Shown here in pieces: positions 46,963 through 54,590 of a DNA stretch of 64,000 nucleotides (position 1 is the first letter of the stretch; each line of letters starts with the position of its first letter). Under the pieces are notes generated by a model that saw only the letters and a program-made list of their open reading frames with translations, did not search any database and was not told the DNA's origin. The DNA is from Pseudoramibacter sp. GTDB lineage: Bacteria > Bacillota > Clostridia > Eubacteriales > Eubacteriaceae. The stretch lies in assembly GCF_022484225.1 (NCBI RefSeq), contig NZ_JAKVLT010000001.1, forward strand, positions 682,001 through 746,000, written 5' to 3'. A program made the translations under genes and the position numbers.

Positions 46963-47637
46963 ATGGCTGTTAACGAAGAATTGTTAAAATCAATCATCGC
47001 AGATGTTGTTAAAGAAATGTCAGCTGATGCGCCAGCAGAAAAACCGGCAGAAGCACCGAAAGCCGCTCCTGTTGATGATGGCCCAGCTGAAACATTGGTA
47101 TTGACGCCAGACGGCGAAGCCCAGAAGGGCACAGCCGCAGATGAAGTGGTCATCGGCGTTTCCGCACAGTTCGGTGCAGAACAGCAGACCAATATCATCG
47201 GCGTGCCGCACGCCAAGATCATGAAAGAATTGATCGCTGGTATCGAAGAAGAAGGAATGAAAGCTCGTGTCGTCAAAGTCTATCGTTCAGGTGACGTTGC
47301 CGTCATCGGACATGACTGTGCAGAACTTTCTGGTTCAGGCGTTGCAATCGGCATCCAGTCCCGTGGGACCTGCTTGATCCATCAGGCAGACCTGCCGCAG
47401 CTCGGCAACTTGGAATTATTCCCGCAGTGCCCGCTGATCGACCTCGACACCTATCGTCAGATCGGTAAAAACGCAGCCCTTTACGCAAAAGGCGAAAGCC
47501 CGAACCCAGTGCCGGTTAAGAACGACCAGATGGCCCGTCCGTCCCACCAGGCAAGAGCTGCACTTCTCTACTTAAAAGAAGTCCAGTCTGTTGTCTTAGG
47601 TAAGAAACCGGTCAACATGAAAGTTTCCTACAAATAA
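46963..47637 (+). CDS. pduD: Propanediol dehydratase, medium subunit
   Basis: 224 residues from ATG 46963; the frame extends six codons upstream to a GTG overlapping pduC, but GAGGGG places the ribosome at the ATG. An N-terminal encapsulation helix (VNEELLKSIIADVVKEM) is followed by an Ala/Pro/Glu linker to about residue 45. The beta-subunit domain follows (DEVVIGVSAQFGAEQQTNIIGVPHAKI, IQSRGTCLIHQADLPQLGNLELF). In Salmonella the corresponding peptide directs the whole dehydratase into the compartment. Confidence 0.95.
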   Translation: MAVNEELLKSIIADVVKEMSADAPAEKPAEAPKAAPVDDGPAETLVLTPDGEAQKGTAADEVVIGVSAQFGAEQQTNIIGVPHAKIMKELIAGIEEEGMKARVVKVYRSGDVAVIGHDCAELSGSGVAIGIQSRGTCLIHQADLPQLGNLELFPQCPLIDLDTYRQIGKNAALYAKGESPNPVPVKNDQMARPSHQARAALLYLKEVQSVVLGKKPVNMKVSYK

Positions 47638-47652
47638 TAAGGAGGTGCACAG

Positions 47653-48159
47653 ATGACACAAGAACAAATGTTAGAACAAATCGTCAAACAGGTTATGGCA
47701 TCGATGTCCTCCGGCTCTGCAGCCAGTGCTCCGTCTGATGACGTGAAAGTGACCGATGCAGATTATCCTCTGGGCGAAAAGAGACCTGAATTAATCACAT
47801 CAGCAACAGGGATTCCGCTGAAAGAATTAACTTTGGATAAAGTTCTCGACGGCACCCTCAAAGCTGAAGACTTACGAATCAACCCGAAGACTCTGGAACT
47901 CCAGGCTCAGGTTGCCGACTCTGTCGGCCGTGACGCTTTCGGCATCAACCTTCGCCGTGCTGCTGAATTGATCGCAGTACCAGATGCCCGCGTTCTCGAA
48001 ATCTACAACGCACTGCGTCCGTACCGTTCAACGAAAGAAGAACTCGAAGCCATCGCTGACGAACTCGAAAACAAATACAGCGCAAAAGTCTGCGCACAGC
48101 TCGTCAGAGAAGCTGCTTACATCGGATACAAGAGAAAGAGAACGAAAGAATTTAAATAA
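47653..48159 (+). CDS. pduE: Propanediol dehydratase, small subunit
   Basis: 168 residues. An N-terminal amphipathic helix (EQMLEQIVKQVMASM) and Ser/Ala linker precede the gamma-subunit domain (YPLGEKRPELITSATG, LRINPKTLELQAQVAD, FGINLRRAAELIAVPD, LRPYRSTKEELEAIADELE). AAGGAGG lies ahead of the ATG, 15 bases after pduD. It completes the dehydratase. Confidence 0.96.
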   Translation: MTQEQMLEQIVKQVMASMSSGSAASAPSDDVKVTDADYPLGEKRPELITSATGIPLKELTLDKVLDGTLKAEDLRINPKTLELQAQVADSVGRDAFGINLRRAAELIAVPDARVLEIYNALRPYRSTKEELEAIADELENKYSAKVCAQLVREAAYIGYKRKRTKEFK

Positions 48160-48188
48160 GTTTCGATTAGGATTGTTTGGAGGAGAAT

Positions 48189-50003
48189 ATGATTATAGCT
48201 GGGATTGACATTGGCAACGCGAGTACAGAAACCGCTTTGGCGAGGGTTGATCATCACAAGCCCGAATTTCTGGCCAGTGGCATCGTCGCGACAACCGGTA
48301 TCAAGGGGACGCGGCAGAACATCCACGGCGTTTTCGCCTCCTTAAAGCAAGCCTTAGACAAAGCCAATTTAACGCTTGATGATGTGGAGCTGATTCGTTT
48401 AAACGAAGCAGCTCCTGTTATCGGCGATGTGGCGATGGAAACCATCACAGAAACGATTATCACAGAATCCACCATGATCGGTCACAATCCATCCACCCCG
48501 GGTGGATTGGGAACCGGTGTCGGCGATACGATGAATATCCGCGATCTGTCAACGGCGAAAGCCGGCGATGCGATCATTGCGGTCATTCCGAGAGATGTTG
48601 ATTTTGAAACCTCGTCGAAGATGATCAACCGCGCTGTGGATGCAGGCATCCACGTCAACGGCGCGATCGTCCAGAGAGATGACGGCGTTTTGATCAACAA
48701 CCGTTTGAACAAAAAAATACCAATAGTTGATGAAGTCGCATTAATCGACAAGGTGCCGATTGGCATGCGGGCGGCAGTTGAAGTTGCCGAACCGGGCAAG
48801 GTCATTGAACAGCTGTCGAACCCTTACGGGATTGCGACCGTTTTTGACTTAAGCTCCGAAGAAACCAAACAGGTTGTGCCGATTTCAAGAGCGCTCATTG
48901 GCAACCGTTCAGCGGTTATTATCAAAACTCCGGCAGGGGACGTCAAAGAAAGAAAGATCCCGGCCGGCAAGATCATCATCCAGGGTGAAAACAAAAAAGC
49001 GGAAATCGCCGTCGATGCGGGAGCCGATGAAATCATGGAAGCCCTCAGAAGCGTCCAGCCGGTCGAAGACGTCACCGGGGAACCGGGAACGAACGCCGGC
49101 GGCATGCTCGAAAGAGTGCGCCAGGTCATGTCCAACCTGACCAACCAGTCGCCTCAGAACATCCAGATTCAGGATATTCTGGCGGTCGATACCTTCGTAC
49201 CTCAAAAGGTGCAGGGCGGGATGGCCAACGAATTTTCGATGGAAAACGCCGTTGGCATTGCGGCCATGGTCAAGGCGGACAAGCTGCAGATGGGCATTAT
49301 CGCTGAAGAACTGGAAAAAGAACTCAACGTCAAAGTGGAAGTCGGCGGGGTCGAAGCCGAAATGGCGATCCGCGGTGCCTTGACGACACCGGGGTCAGAC
49401 AAGCCGATGGCCATTCTGGATATGGGCGCCGGGTCAACCGATGCGGCCATTATCAACCGGGAAGGCAAGATCCATTACATCCACCTGGCAGGCGCCGGCA
49501 ACATGGTCACCATGCTGATCGGTTCGGAACTGGGCATCGAAGACATGCACACCGCAGAAGATATCAAAAAATATCCTGTGGCCAAAGTCGAAAGTCTGTT
49601 CCACATCCGCCATGAAGACGGTTCTGTACAGTTCTTTGAAAAACAGCTGGATCCACGGGTTTTCGCCCGCGTGGTTATTTTAACGCCAGACGGCATGGTG
49701 CCTCTGCCGGGCAATCTCACGGTGGAACGCGTTAAGACCGTGCGTCAGGAAGCAAAGAAAAAAGTTTTTGTGGTGAACGCCATCCGGGCTCTCGAAAGAG
49801 TCAGCCCCACCGGCAACGCTAGAGATATGGAATACGTCACAATGGTCGGCGGCTCTTCACTGGATTTCGAAATTCCGCAGCTCATTACGGATGCCCTTTC
49901 GCGCTACTCCATCGTAGCCGGACGCGCCAACATCCGCGCGACTGAAGGACCGAGAAACGCAGTGGCAACGGGACTTGTTCTCGCATATTGCGAAGGTGAA
50001 TGA
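48189..50003 (+). CDS. pduG: Diol dehydratase reactivase, large subunit
   Basis: 604 residues from ATG 48189 behind GGAGGAG; a TTG four codons earlier is less likely. It is an ASKHA/Hsp70-like ATPase that exchanges damaged cobalamin from the dehydratase. It begins MIIAGIDIGNASTETALARV and contains ILDMGAGSTDAAIINREG and LTIEVGG-like VGGSSLDFEIPQLITDAL. The gene partner pduH follows with one base between stop and start. Confidence 0.96.
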   Translation: MIIAGIDIGNASTETALARVDHHKPEFLASGIVATTGIKGTRQNIHGVFASLKQALDKANLTLDDVELIRLNEAAPVIGDVAMETITETIITESTMIGHNPSTPGGLGTGVGDTMNIRDLSTAKAGDAIIAVIPRDVDFETSSKMINRAVDAGIHVNGAIVQRDDGVLINNRLNKKIPIVDEVALIDKVPIGMRAAVEVAEPGKVIEQLSNPYGIATVFDLSSEETKQVVPISRALIGNRSAVIIKTPAGDVKERKIPAGKIIIQGENKKAEIAVDAGADEIMEALRSVQPVEDVTGEPGTNAGGMLERVRQVMSNLTNQSPQNIQIQDILAVDTFVPQKVQGGMANEFSMENAVGIAAMVKADKLQMGIIAEELEKELNVKVEVGGVEAEMAIRGALTTPGSDKPMAILDMGAGSTDAAIINREGKIHYIHLAGAGNMVTMLIGSELGIEDMHTAEDIKKYPVAKVESLFHIRHEDGSVQFFEKQLDPRVFARVVILTPDGMVPLPGNLTVERVKTVRQEAKKKVFVVNAIRALERVSPTGNARDMEYVTMVGGSSLDFEIPQLITDALSRYSIVAGRANIRATEGPRNAVATGLVLAYCEGE

Positions 50004-50004
50004 T

Positions 50005-50370
50005 ATGAATCCCGGATTAGAAGCACCGAAACCTGAAATCGTGGTCTATGTCATCGAAAATTCAGTGCCGAAGGACACCGTCAAGGAAGTCCTCCTCGGG
50101 ATTGAAGAAGAAGGCTTGCCTTATAAAAAGGAAACGACGAAAAATCAGATAACGGCTGAAGATTTAGCCTATAAAGCAGCGGAATCCTCTCACTTGGGTG
50201 TGGGCATTGGGATCGATCAGCATCAGGTCGTCCTGCACTACATCAAACTGAGGGGAGACAAGCCGCTGTTTAGCATTTCAACGAATGAAGATGAAGAACA
50301 TCTTCGTGCGATCGGCGCGAATGCCGCGCGGGTTGTCAAGCATATGCCGTTTAAAATGCTTGAAGCGTGA
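50005..50370 (+). CDS. pduH: Diol dehydratase reactivase, small subunit
   Basis: 121 residues. A DDR small-subunit domain resembling the dehydratase beta subunit (PEIVVYVIENSVPKDTVKEVLLGIEEEGLP...LGVGIGIDQHQVVLHYIKLRGDKPLF). I take ATG 50005, just after the pduG stop, with GAAGGTGA upstream; ten extra codons are open before it but overlap pduG. Confidence 0.93.
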   Translation: MNPGLEAPKPEIVVYVIENSVPKDTVKEVLLGIEEEGLPYKKETTKNQITAEDLAYKAAESSHLGVGIGIDQHQVVLHYIKLRGDKPLFSISTNEDEEHLRAIGANAARVVKHMPFKMLEA

Positions 50371-50400
50371 ATGCTGTAAACCGAAAGGAAGGAGAGTTCA

Positions 50401-50817
50401 ATGCGCCAATCAATTGGTTTTATTGAAGCCAAGGGACTAGCCACAGCCATTGAAGCCGCTGATGCGGCAGTCAAGGCCGCGAACGTCTGTTTATTGGGCA
50501 TTGAGTCCAGTCGGGGCGGCGGCATGCATGTTGTCAAAGTATTGGGAGATGTCGGCGCATGCAAAGCGGCGGTGCAGGCTGGCGAAGCGGCCTGCGACAA
50601 GGGAAACGGCTGCCAGTCAGCCATTGTCATTGCCCGCCCGTCGGACGGCTTGATGCCGATGGTCTACAACACCCAGACCAAAGGTTTTGATCCCGCTAAT
50701 GTACGGGACAAATACTGGATGAAGTATTACTGGAACATTCCGACATTCGGCAGCCAGTTTGAACCCTCAAGGGGAACCAGAGCTGAAATGCCGGACCCGG
50801 TAGATAAGAAAAACTAA
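50401..50817 (+). CDS. pduK: BMC-H shell protein with C-terminal extension (PduK-position)
   Basis: 138 residues: a BMC domain (SIGFIEAKGLATAIEAADAAVKAANVCLLG...SAIVIARP, about 1-85) and a 50-residue tail (MVYNTQTKGFDPANVRDKYWMKYYWN...). In Salmonella PduK the tail carries an Fe-S-type Cys motif; here the tail has no Cys, so only position and architecture support the name. The aromatic-rich tail (KYWMKYYW) could contact enzymes or another shell face. AAGGAAGGAG precedes the ATG. Confidence 0.85.
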   Translation: MRQSIGFIEAKGLATAIEAADAAVKAANVCLLGIESSRGGGMHVVKVLGDVGACKAAVQAGEAACDKGNGCQSAIVIARPSDGLMPMVYNTQTKGFDPANVRDKYWMKYYWNIPTFGSQFEPSRGTRAEMPDPVDKKN

Positions 50818-50858
50818 GCAATCTGGACTTGTCCTATCACAAGAAAGGAGAGCCGCAA

Positions 50859-51500
50859 ATGTACGATGAAAAACAGATCAGACAAATTGCAGCAGCTGTT
50901 TTGGAAGTCTTTAAACGCTGCCAGAAGGCGCCTGATCTCGTGAGCCTGGGCATTCCCAGTGCCCACATTTACTGCAGCCAGAAAACAGTCGAACAGCTGT
51001 TCGGTTCCCATGCCCAGCTCACAAGGGCAGCGGACCTGAACTCTTTTTATTATGAAGAAGGCGTCGCGATCAGCGGCCCCAAGGGTTCGACCCATGGCTA
51101 TATTTTCGGACCGCTGCTTGACGATGATCAGGATCCGATCATTGAATTGTCCCGATCGGAAAGCGAAGCCCTGGGCATTGATGCCCCGGTGCGGGAATCC
51201 CTCGACGATTATCAGTCAGGCGCGTGCAGAATTGTCGGGCCTTTAGGCGCAGTTGCCTGTAAAAAAGGCGCGATCATTCCCCGGCGAAGCCTTAATTTGC
51301 CGGACTACGCTGCAGAACAGCTGCAGCTCAAGGACAAAGATACAGTTTCAATCGACACCCAGGGGGTTGACGGCACGATTTATGAAAATGTCATCGTGAA
51401 TGTCACGACGGACGGACGCCATGAATTGATGCTGACCCGGGATGAAGCCCAGGCCGCCGGCCTGAAGCACGGAGACTGTGTCAAAATTATCAAGAAATAA
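50859..51500 (+). CDS. pduL: PduL-family phosphate acyltransferase homologue with degenerate metal site
   Basis: 213 residues from ATG 50859 (AAAGGAGAG upstream). An N-terminal encapsulation-type helix (YDEKQIRQIAAAVLEVF) precedes the twin beta-barrel PduL fold (AISGPKGSTHGYIFGP, IELSRSESEALGIDAPVRES, NVIVNVTTDGRHEL). PduL normally converts propionyl-CoA and phosphate to propionyl-phosphate using two metal ions held by HxH pairs and a third His. Here the first pair is H36-I-Y38, the second is S144-L-N146, and the third position appears to be M191. Only one of five expected histidines remains. It is probably inactive as a phosphotransacylase; E96 and R112 are retained. Alignment was done by eye. 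Confidence 0.82.
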   Translation: MYDEKQIRQIAAAVLEVFKRCQKAPDLVSLGIPSAHIYCSQKTVEQLFGSHAQLTRAADLNSFYYEEGVAISGPKGSTHGYIFGPLLDDDQDPIIELSRSESEALGIDAPVRESLDDYQSGACRIVGPLGAVACKKGAIIPRRSLNLPDYAAEQLQLKDKDTVSIDTQGVDGTIYENVIVNVTTDGRHELMLTRDEAQAAGLKHGDCVKIIKK

Positions 51501-51517
51501 CAGGGAGTAGCGTTTTA

Positions 51518-52342
51518 ATGGATTGGAAGAGCGGCAACGATACCATATTAGCATTTGATGAGTTAATTAAAGAAAAACGGGTCGCCCCCTATGAAGGAAG
51601 ACTGAAAGTCGGTGTTGACCTCGGAACGGCTAATATCGTTGTGGCTGTTGTAGACGAGAACAACAAACCGGTCGCTGGGGCAACCCAGGGGGCGCATGTG
51701 GTCCGGGACGGCATCGTCGTCGATTATATCGGCGCGGTGGACATCGTCAAAGACCTGAAGCGCCAGTTAGAAGACCGGATCGGCGTTGATTTGAGCAATG
51801 CGCCGGCGGCGACAGCGATCCCGCCAGGCATTATCGAAGGCAACACGAAAATCATCGCCAACGTTGTAGAATCGTGCGACTTCAATGTCACCAATGTGCT
51901 GGATGAACCCACGGCAGCGGCAACGGTGCTGGGCATTGAAAACGGCGCAGTGGTCGATGTGGGGGGCGGCACCACAGGGATCTCGATCCTGGATCACGGC
52001 AAAGTCGTGTTTACCGCCGACGAACCCACCGGCGGGACCCATATGAGCCTGGTCATCGCAGGGGCCTATCACATCAGTTTTGATGAGGCAGAGGATATGA
52101 AAATCCACGATGACGAAAGCAAAGTTTTCCCGCTGATTAAACCAACTGTTGAAAAAATGGCAGAAATCGTCAGACGCTATATCGACGGGTACAACGTCGA
52201 TACCATTTACGTCGTCGGAGGGGCCTGCGAGTTCAAGAAATTCGAAAGCGTCTTCGAACGGGAAATCGGCATCAAAACCGTCAAACCTGTGGAACCATTA
52301 CTGGTAACGCCTTTGGGGATTGCATTTAACTGCAAGCTCTGA
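51518..52342 (+). CDS. eutJ: EutJ-like ASKHA chaperone
   Basis: 274 residues, the EutJ family of microcompartment loci. It has the phosphate-1 loop VGVDLGTANIVVAVVDENN, the phosphate-2 region GAVVDVGGGTTGISILDHG, the adenosine motif IYVVGGACEFKKFE and the ending VTPLGIAFNCKL. The fold is that of a small Hsp70-like ATPase; a role in shell or enzyme assembly is assumed in the literature but not proven. The ribosome site is weak (CAGGGAG) 12 bases upstream. Listeria pdu loci also keep eutJ between pduL and the flavoprotein gene. Confidence 0.93.
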   Translation: MDWKSGNDTILAFDELIKEKRVAPYEGRLKVGVDLGTANIVVAVVDENNKPVAGATQGAHVVRDGIVVDYIGAVDIVKDLKRQLEDRIGVDLSNAPAATAIPPGIIEGNTKIIANVVESCDFNVTNVLDEPTAAATVLGIENGAVVDVGGGTTGISILDHGKVVFTADEPTGGTHMSLVIAGAYHISFDEAEDMKIHDDESKVFPLIKPTVEKMAEIVRRYIDGYNVDTIYVVGGACEFKKFESVFEREIGIKTVKPVEPLLVTPLGIAFNCKL

Positions 52343-52385
52343 GACGAGTGAATTGCGATTTATGAATTAGAAATGTGGTGATCAA

Positions 52386-53225
52386 TTGGACTTAAAAGAT
52401 TTGGTGAACAACGAAGAGACGTTTAATCTTCTGGTTCAGCGGATCGTCGATGAAGTCATCAAACGGCTGAAGAATAGACCCAAAACCGCATTGGTTTGCT
52501 TTACAGGCGCTGTAATTGGCTACACGAACGGCCTGAATGCAATGGAAAAACTCCGCAAGGATGGATGGCAGCTTAAAGTTTTAGTGACGGACAGTTCGAA
52601 ACAAGTCCTTGATCTTGAAAAAATACAGAAGACTTTAGGCGTCGATCAGGTTTATACCAATGACAATGCATTTGAACTCAAAGACTTTGTCAAAACAGCC
52701 GATGCTGTAATCGTGCCGACTTTGACGATCAACACGGCCGCCAAAATCGCCCACGGCATTGCAGACACACCGGTGTTAACTTTGATCAGCCAGTCCATCA
52801 TGGCAGGCAAGTCGTTCATCTGTGCCATTGACGGCGCAGACCCAGACGATGAAGTCCGGGCACAGATCGGCATGGGTAAAGTTCCCGCCGGTTACCGCAA
52901 AGTGCTCCGGGACAACCTCGCCACCCTGGGTTCCTTTGGCTGGCAGCTCTGCGCAGCCGCAGATCTCTACGAAGTCTGCGCGGAAAAACCGGCAGAAGCC
53001 AATACCGCCGGCGCACCAGCAGCTGAAGTCAAACCCGCGGACCCGCAACCGGCCGTACCCGCAGCTCCGGCCTGTGATGATGTGATTTTATCGCATATCG
53101 TCAGCCGGAAGGATTTAATGCCCCGCAAGGGACAGAAAGTCGTCAAAGTGAAAAAGGACGCGATTATCACGGCCTTTGCCGCTGAAACGGCCGAAGCGTA
53201 CGGCATGCAGTTAGTCAGAGAGTAG
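52386..53225 (+). CDS. Microcompartment-associated flavoprotein
   Basis: 279 residues, TTG start. The N-terminus (ETFNLLVQRIVDEVIKRL) is an encapsulation-type amphipathic helix. The middle (about 35-195) is a flavoprotein/HFCD-type Rossmann domain (TALVCFTGAVIGYTNGLNAMEKL, VIVPTLTINTAAKIAHGIAD). A Pro/Ala linker (about 205-235) leads to a short C-terminal domain (ILSHIVSRKDLMPRKGQKVVKVKKDAIITAFAAETAEAYG). Homologues sit between eutJ and pduN in Listeria-type pdu loci; the reaction is unknown, and FMN-dependent redox support for PduS/PduO is a reasonable guess. Confidence 0.82.
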   Translation: MDLKDLVNNEETFNLLVQRIVDEVIKRLKNRPKTALVCFTGAVIGYTNGLNAMEKLRKDGWQLKVLVTDSSKQVLDLEKIQKTLGVDQVYTNDNAFELKDFVKTADAVIVPTLTINTAAKIAHGIADTPVLTLISQSIMAGKSFICAIDGADPDDEVRAQIGMGKVPAGYRKVLRDNLATLGSFGWQLCAAADLYEVCAEKPAEANTAGAPAAEVKPADPQPAVPAAPACDDVILSHIVSRKDLMPRKGQKVVKVKKDAIITAFAAETAEAYGMQLVRE

Positions 53226-53234
53226 GTGAATGGG

Positions 53235-53537
53235 ATGCAGCTTGCAAAAGTCGTCGGAACCATCGTCTCTACTCAGAAAGATCAGCATTTGATGGGCTGT
53301 AAGTTGATGATCATCAAGAAAATTGATGAAAACGGCGAATACGAAAAGTATTCGAGCAACTCCACAGCCATCGCCGTTGATACCGTCGGCGCCGGAATCG
53401 GCGAAACCGTCATCGTCACACAAGGGAGTACGGCCCGTTTTGTTTACGGCAACAAGACGACGCCTATGGATATGACGATTGTCGGGATTGTCGATGAAAT
53501 TCAGACGTCGGCACCGGAAGTACAGAAAACACTATAG
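53235..53537 (+). CDS. pduN: Pentameric vertex protein PduN (BMC-P, EutN/CcmL family)
   Basis: 100 residues. It caps the twelve vertices of the shell. It shows the family start MQLAKVVGTIVSTQKDQHLMGCKLMII and GAGIGETVIVTQGSTAR. ATG 53235 is used because AGGTGA lies 5 bases upstream; a GTG at 53226 is an alternative. It is the only BMC-P gene in the window. Confidence 0.95.
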   Translation: MQLAKVVGTIVSTQKDQHLMGCKLMIIKKIDENGEYEKYSSNSTAIAVDTVGAGIGETVIVTQGSTARFVYGNKTTPMDMTIVGIVDEIQTSAPEVQKTL

Positions 53538-53552
53538 CAGAGGAGAAAGAGA

Positions 53553-54560
53553 ATGCCCAATGTCTATACCCGAACCGGGGATAAAGGGTCAACGGGCCTG
53601 TTTGGCGGCAGCCGGATCTCGAAAGACGATGTCCGGATCGAAGCCTACGGGACCATGGACGAAGCTCAGGCTTTTATCGGTCTGGCCGCGTCATTGACCA
53701 AAGACGAAGAAATTCGAAATATCCTTCTGCACATTGAAGAAAGAATCTACGTTTTGGAAGCCGAACTGGCCAGCGATGACCGCGGGAAAAACATGCTTAA
53801 GGACAAGGTCGAACAATCGGACATCGATCAGATGGAAAAGCAGATTGATCATTATCTGCAGATTGTCGGCAAGCAGACGAAGTTTGTGATTCCGGGCAGA
53901 AATCCCGCCTCTGCGGCGCTGCACACGGCGAGAGCTGTGGTGCGCCGGGGCGAAAGACGGATCGTGACTTACGAAGCTCAGGATCCGGGGCTGAGACCGG
54001 AAGTGGTCAAATTCGTCAACCGTCTCTCCGATTTGCTCTTTACATTGGCGAGGGTTGAAGAATTTGAACAGGATATTCGGGACGTAGCGGAAAAGGGTAT
54101 GAAGGATCAAGATCAAGTCAGTGCAGGCGCTGTTGAAACGTCTGAAGACGACAACGAACTGCTGCTCGTGCTCGCAAAACGGGCGGCGGCAGGCGCAAGG
54201 GTCAAGGCCCGGGAACTGGGCGTGCCCATTGTCTTCTCGGCGGTTGACCGCGGCGGCAACCTGGCTTATTACGAACGAATGAAAGATTCCCTCATCGCCA
54301 GCATCGATATCTCCCAGAACAAGGCGTTCACCGCGAATGCGCTGAAATGCCCGACGGAAGACATTCAGGATCTGGCCAAGGAAGGCAGTCCTTTATTCGG
54401 CATTCAGTTTACGAATCAAAACCGCATCGTGACCTTTGGCGGAGGTTATCCGCTGATCGTCGACGGCAAACAGATCGGAGCCATCGGCGTCAGCGGCGGA
54501 ACTGCCGACGAAGACATGGCCATTGCCAAAGCCGGCCTTGCGGTGTTGCAGAATCATTGA
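53553..54560 (+). CDS. pduO: PduO: ATP:cob(I)alamin adenosyltransferase fused to a GlcG/HbpS-like domain
   Basis: 335 residues. The N-terminal domain (about 1-185) is the adenosyltransferase (MPNVYTRTGDKGSTGLFGG, RNPASAALHTARAVVRRGERR, VNRLSDLLFTLAR) that makes coenzyme B12 from cob(I)alamin. The C-terminal domain (about 200-335) is the PduOC/GlcG type (AVDRGGNLAYYERMKDSLIASI, GGGYPLIVDGKQIGAIGVSGGTADED), in which heme binding has been reported for Salmonella. GAGGAG precedes the ATG. It supports reactivation of PduCDE with PduS. Confidence 0.95.
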   Translation: MPNVYTRTGDKGSTGLFGGSRISKDDVRIEAYGTMDEAQAFIGLAASLTKDEEIRNILLHIEERIYVLEAELASDDRGKNMLKDKVEQSDIDQMEKQIDHYLQIVGKQTKFVIPGRNPASAALHTARAVVRRGERRIVTYEAQDPGLRPEVVKFVNRLSDLLFTLARVEEFEQDIRDVAEKGMKDQDQVSAGAVETSEDDNELLLVLAKRAAAGARVKARELGVPIVFSAVDRGGNLAYYERMKDSLIASIDISQNKAFTANALKCPTEDIQDLAKEGSPLFGIQFTNQNRIVTFGGGYPLIVDGKQIGAIGVSGGTADEDMAIAKAGLAVLQNH

Positions 54561-54590
54561 AACTAGATTTATTTTTAGGAGGAAGGCAGT

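Noticed and set aside
48177..48188. TTG start for pduG
   Set aside because: The TTG overlaps the GGAGGAG ribosome site itself, which is correctly spaced for ATG 48189.
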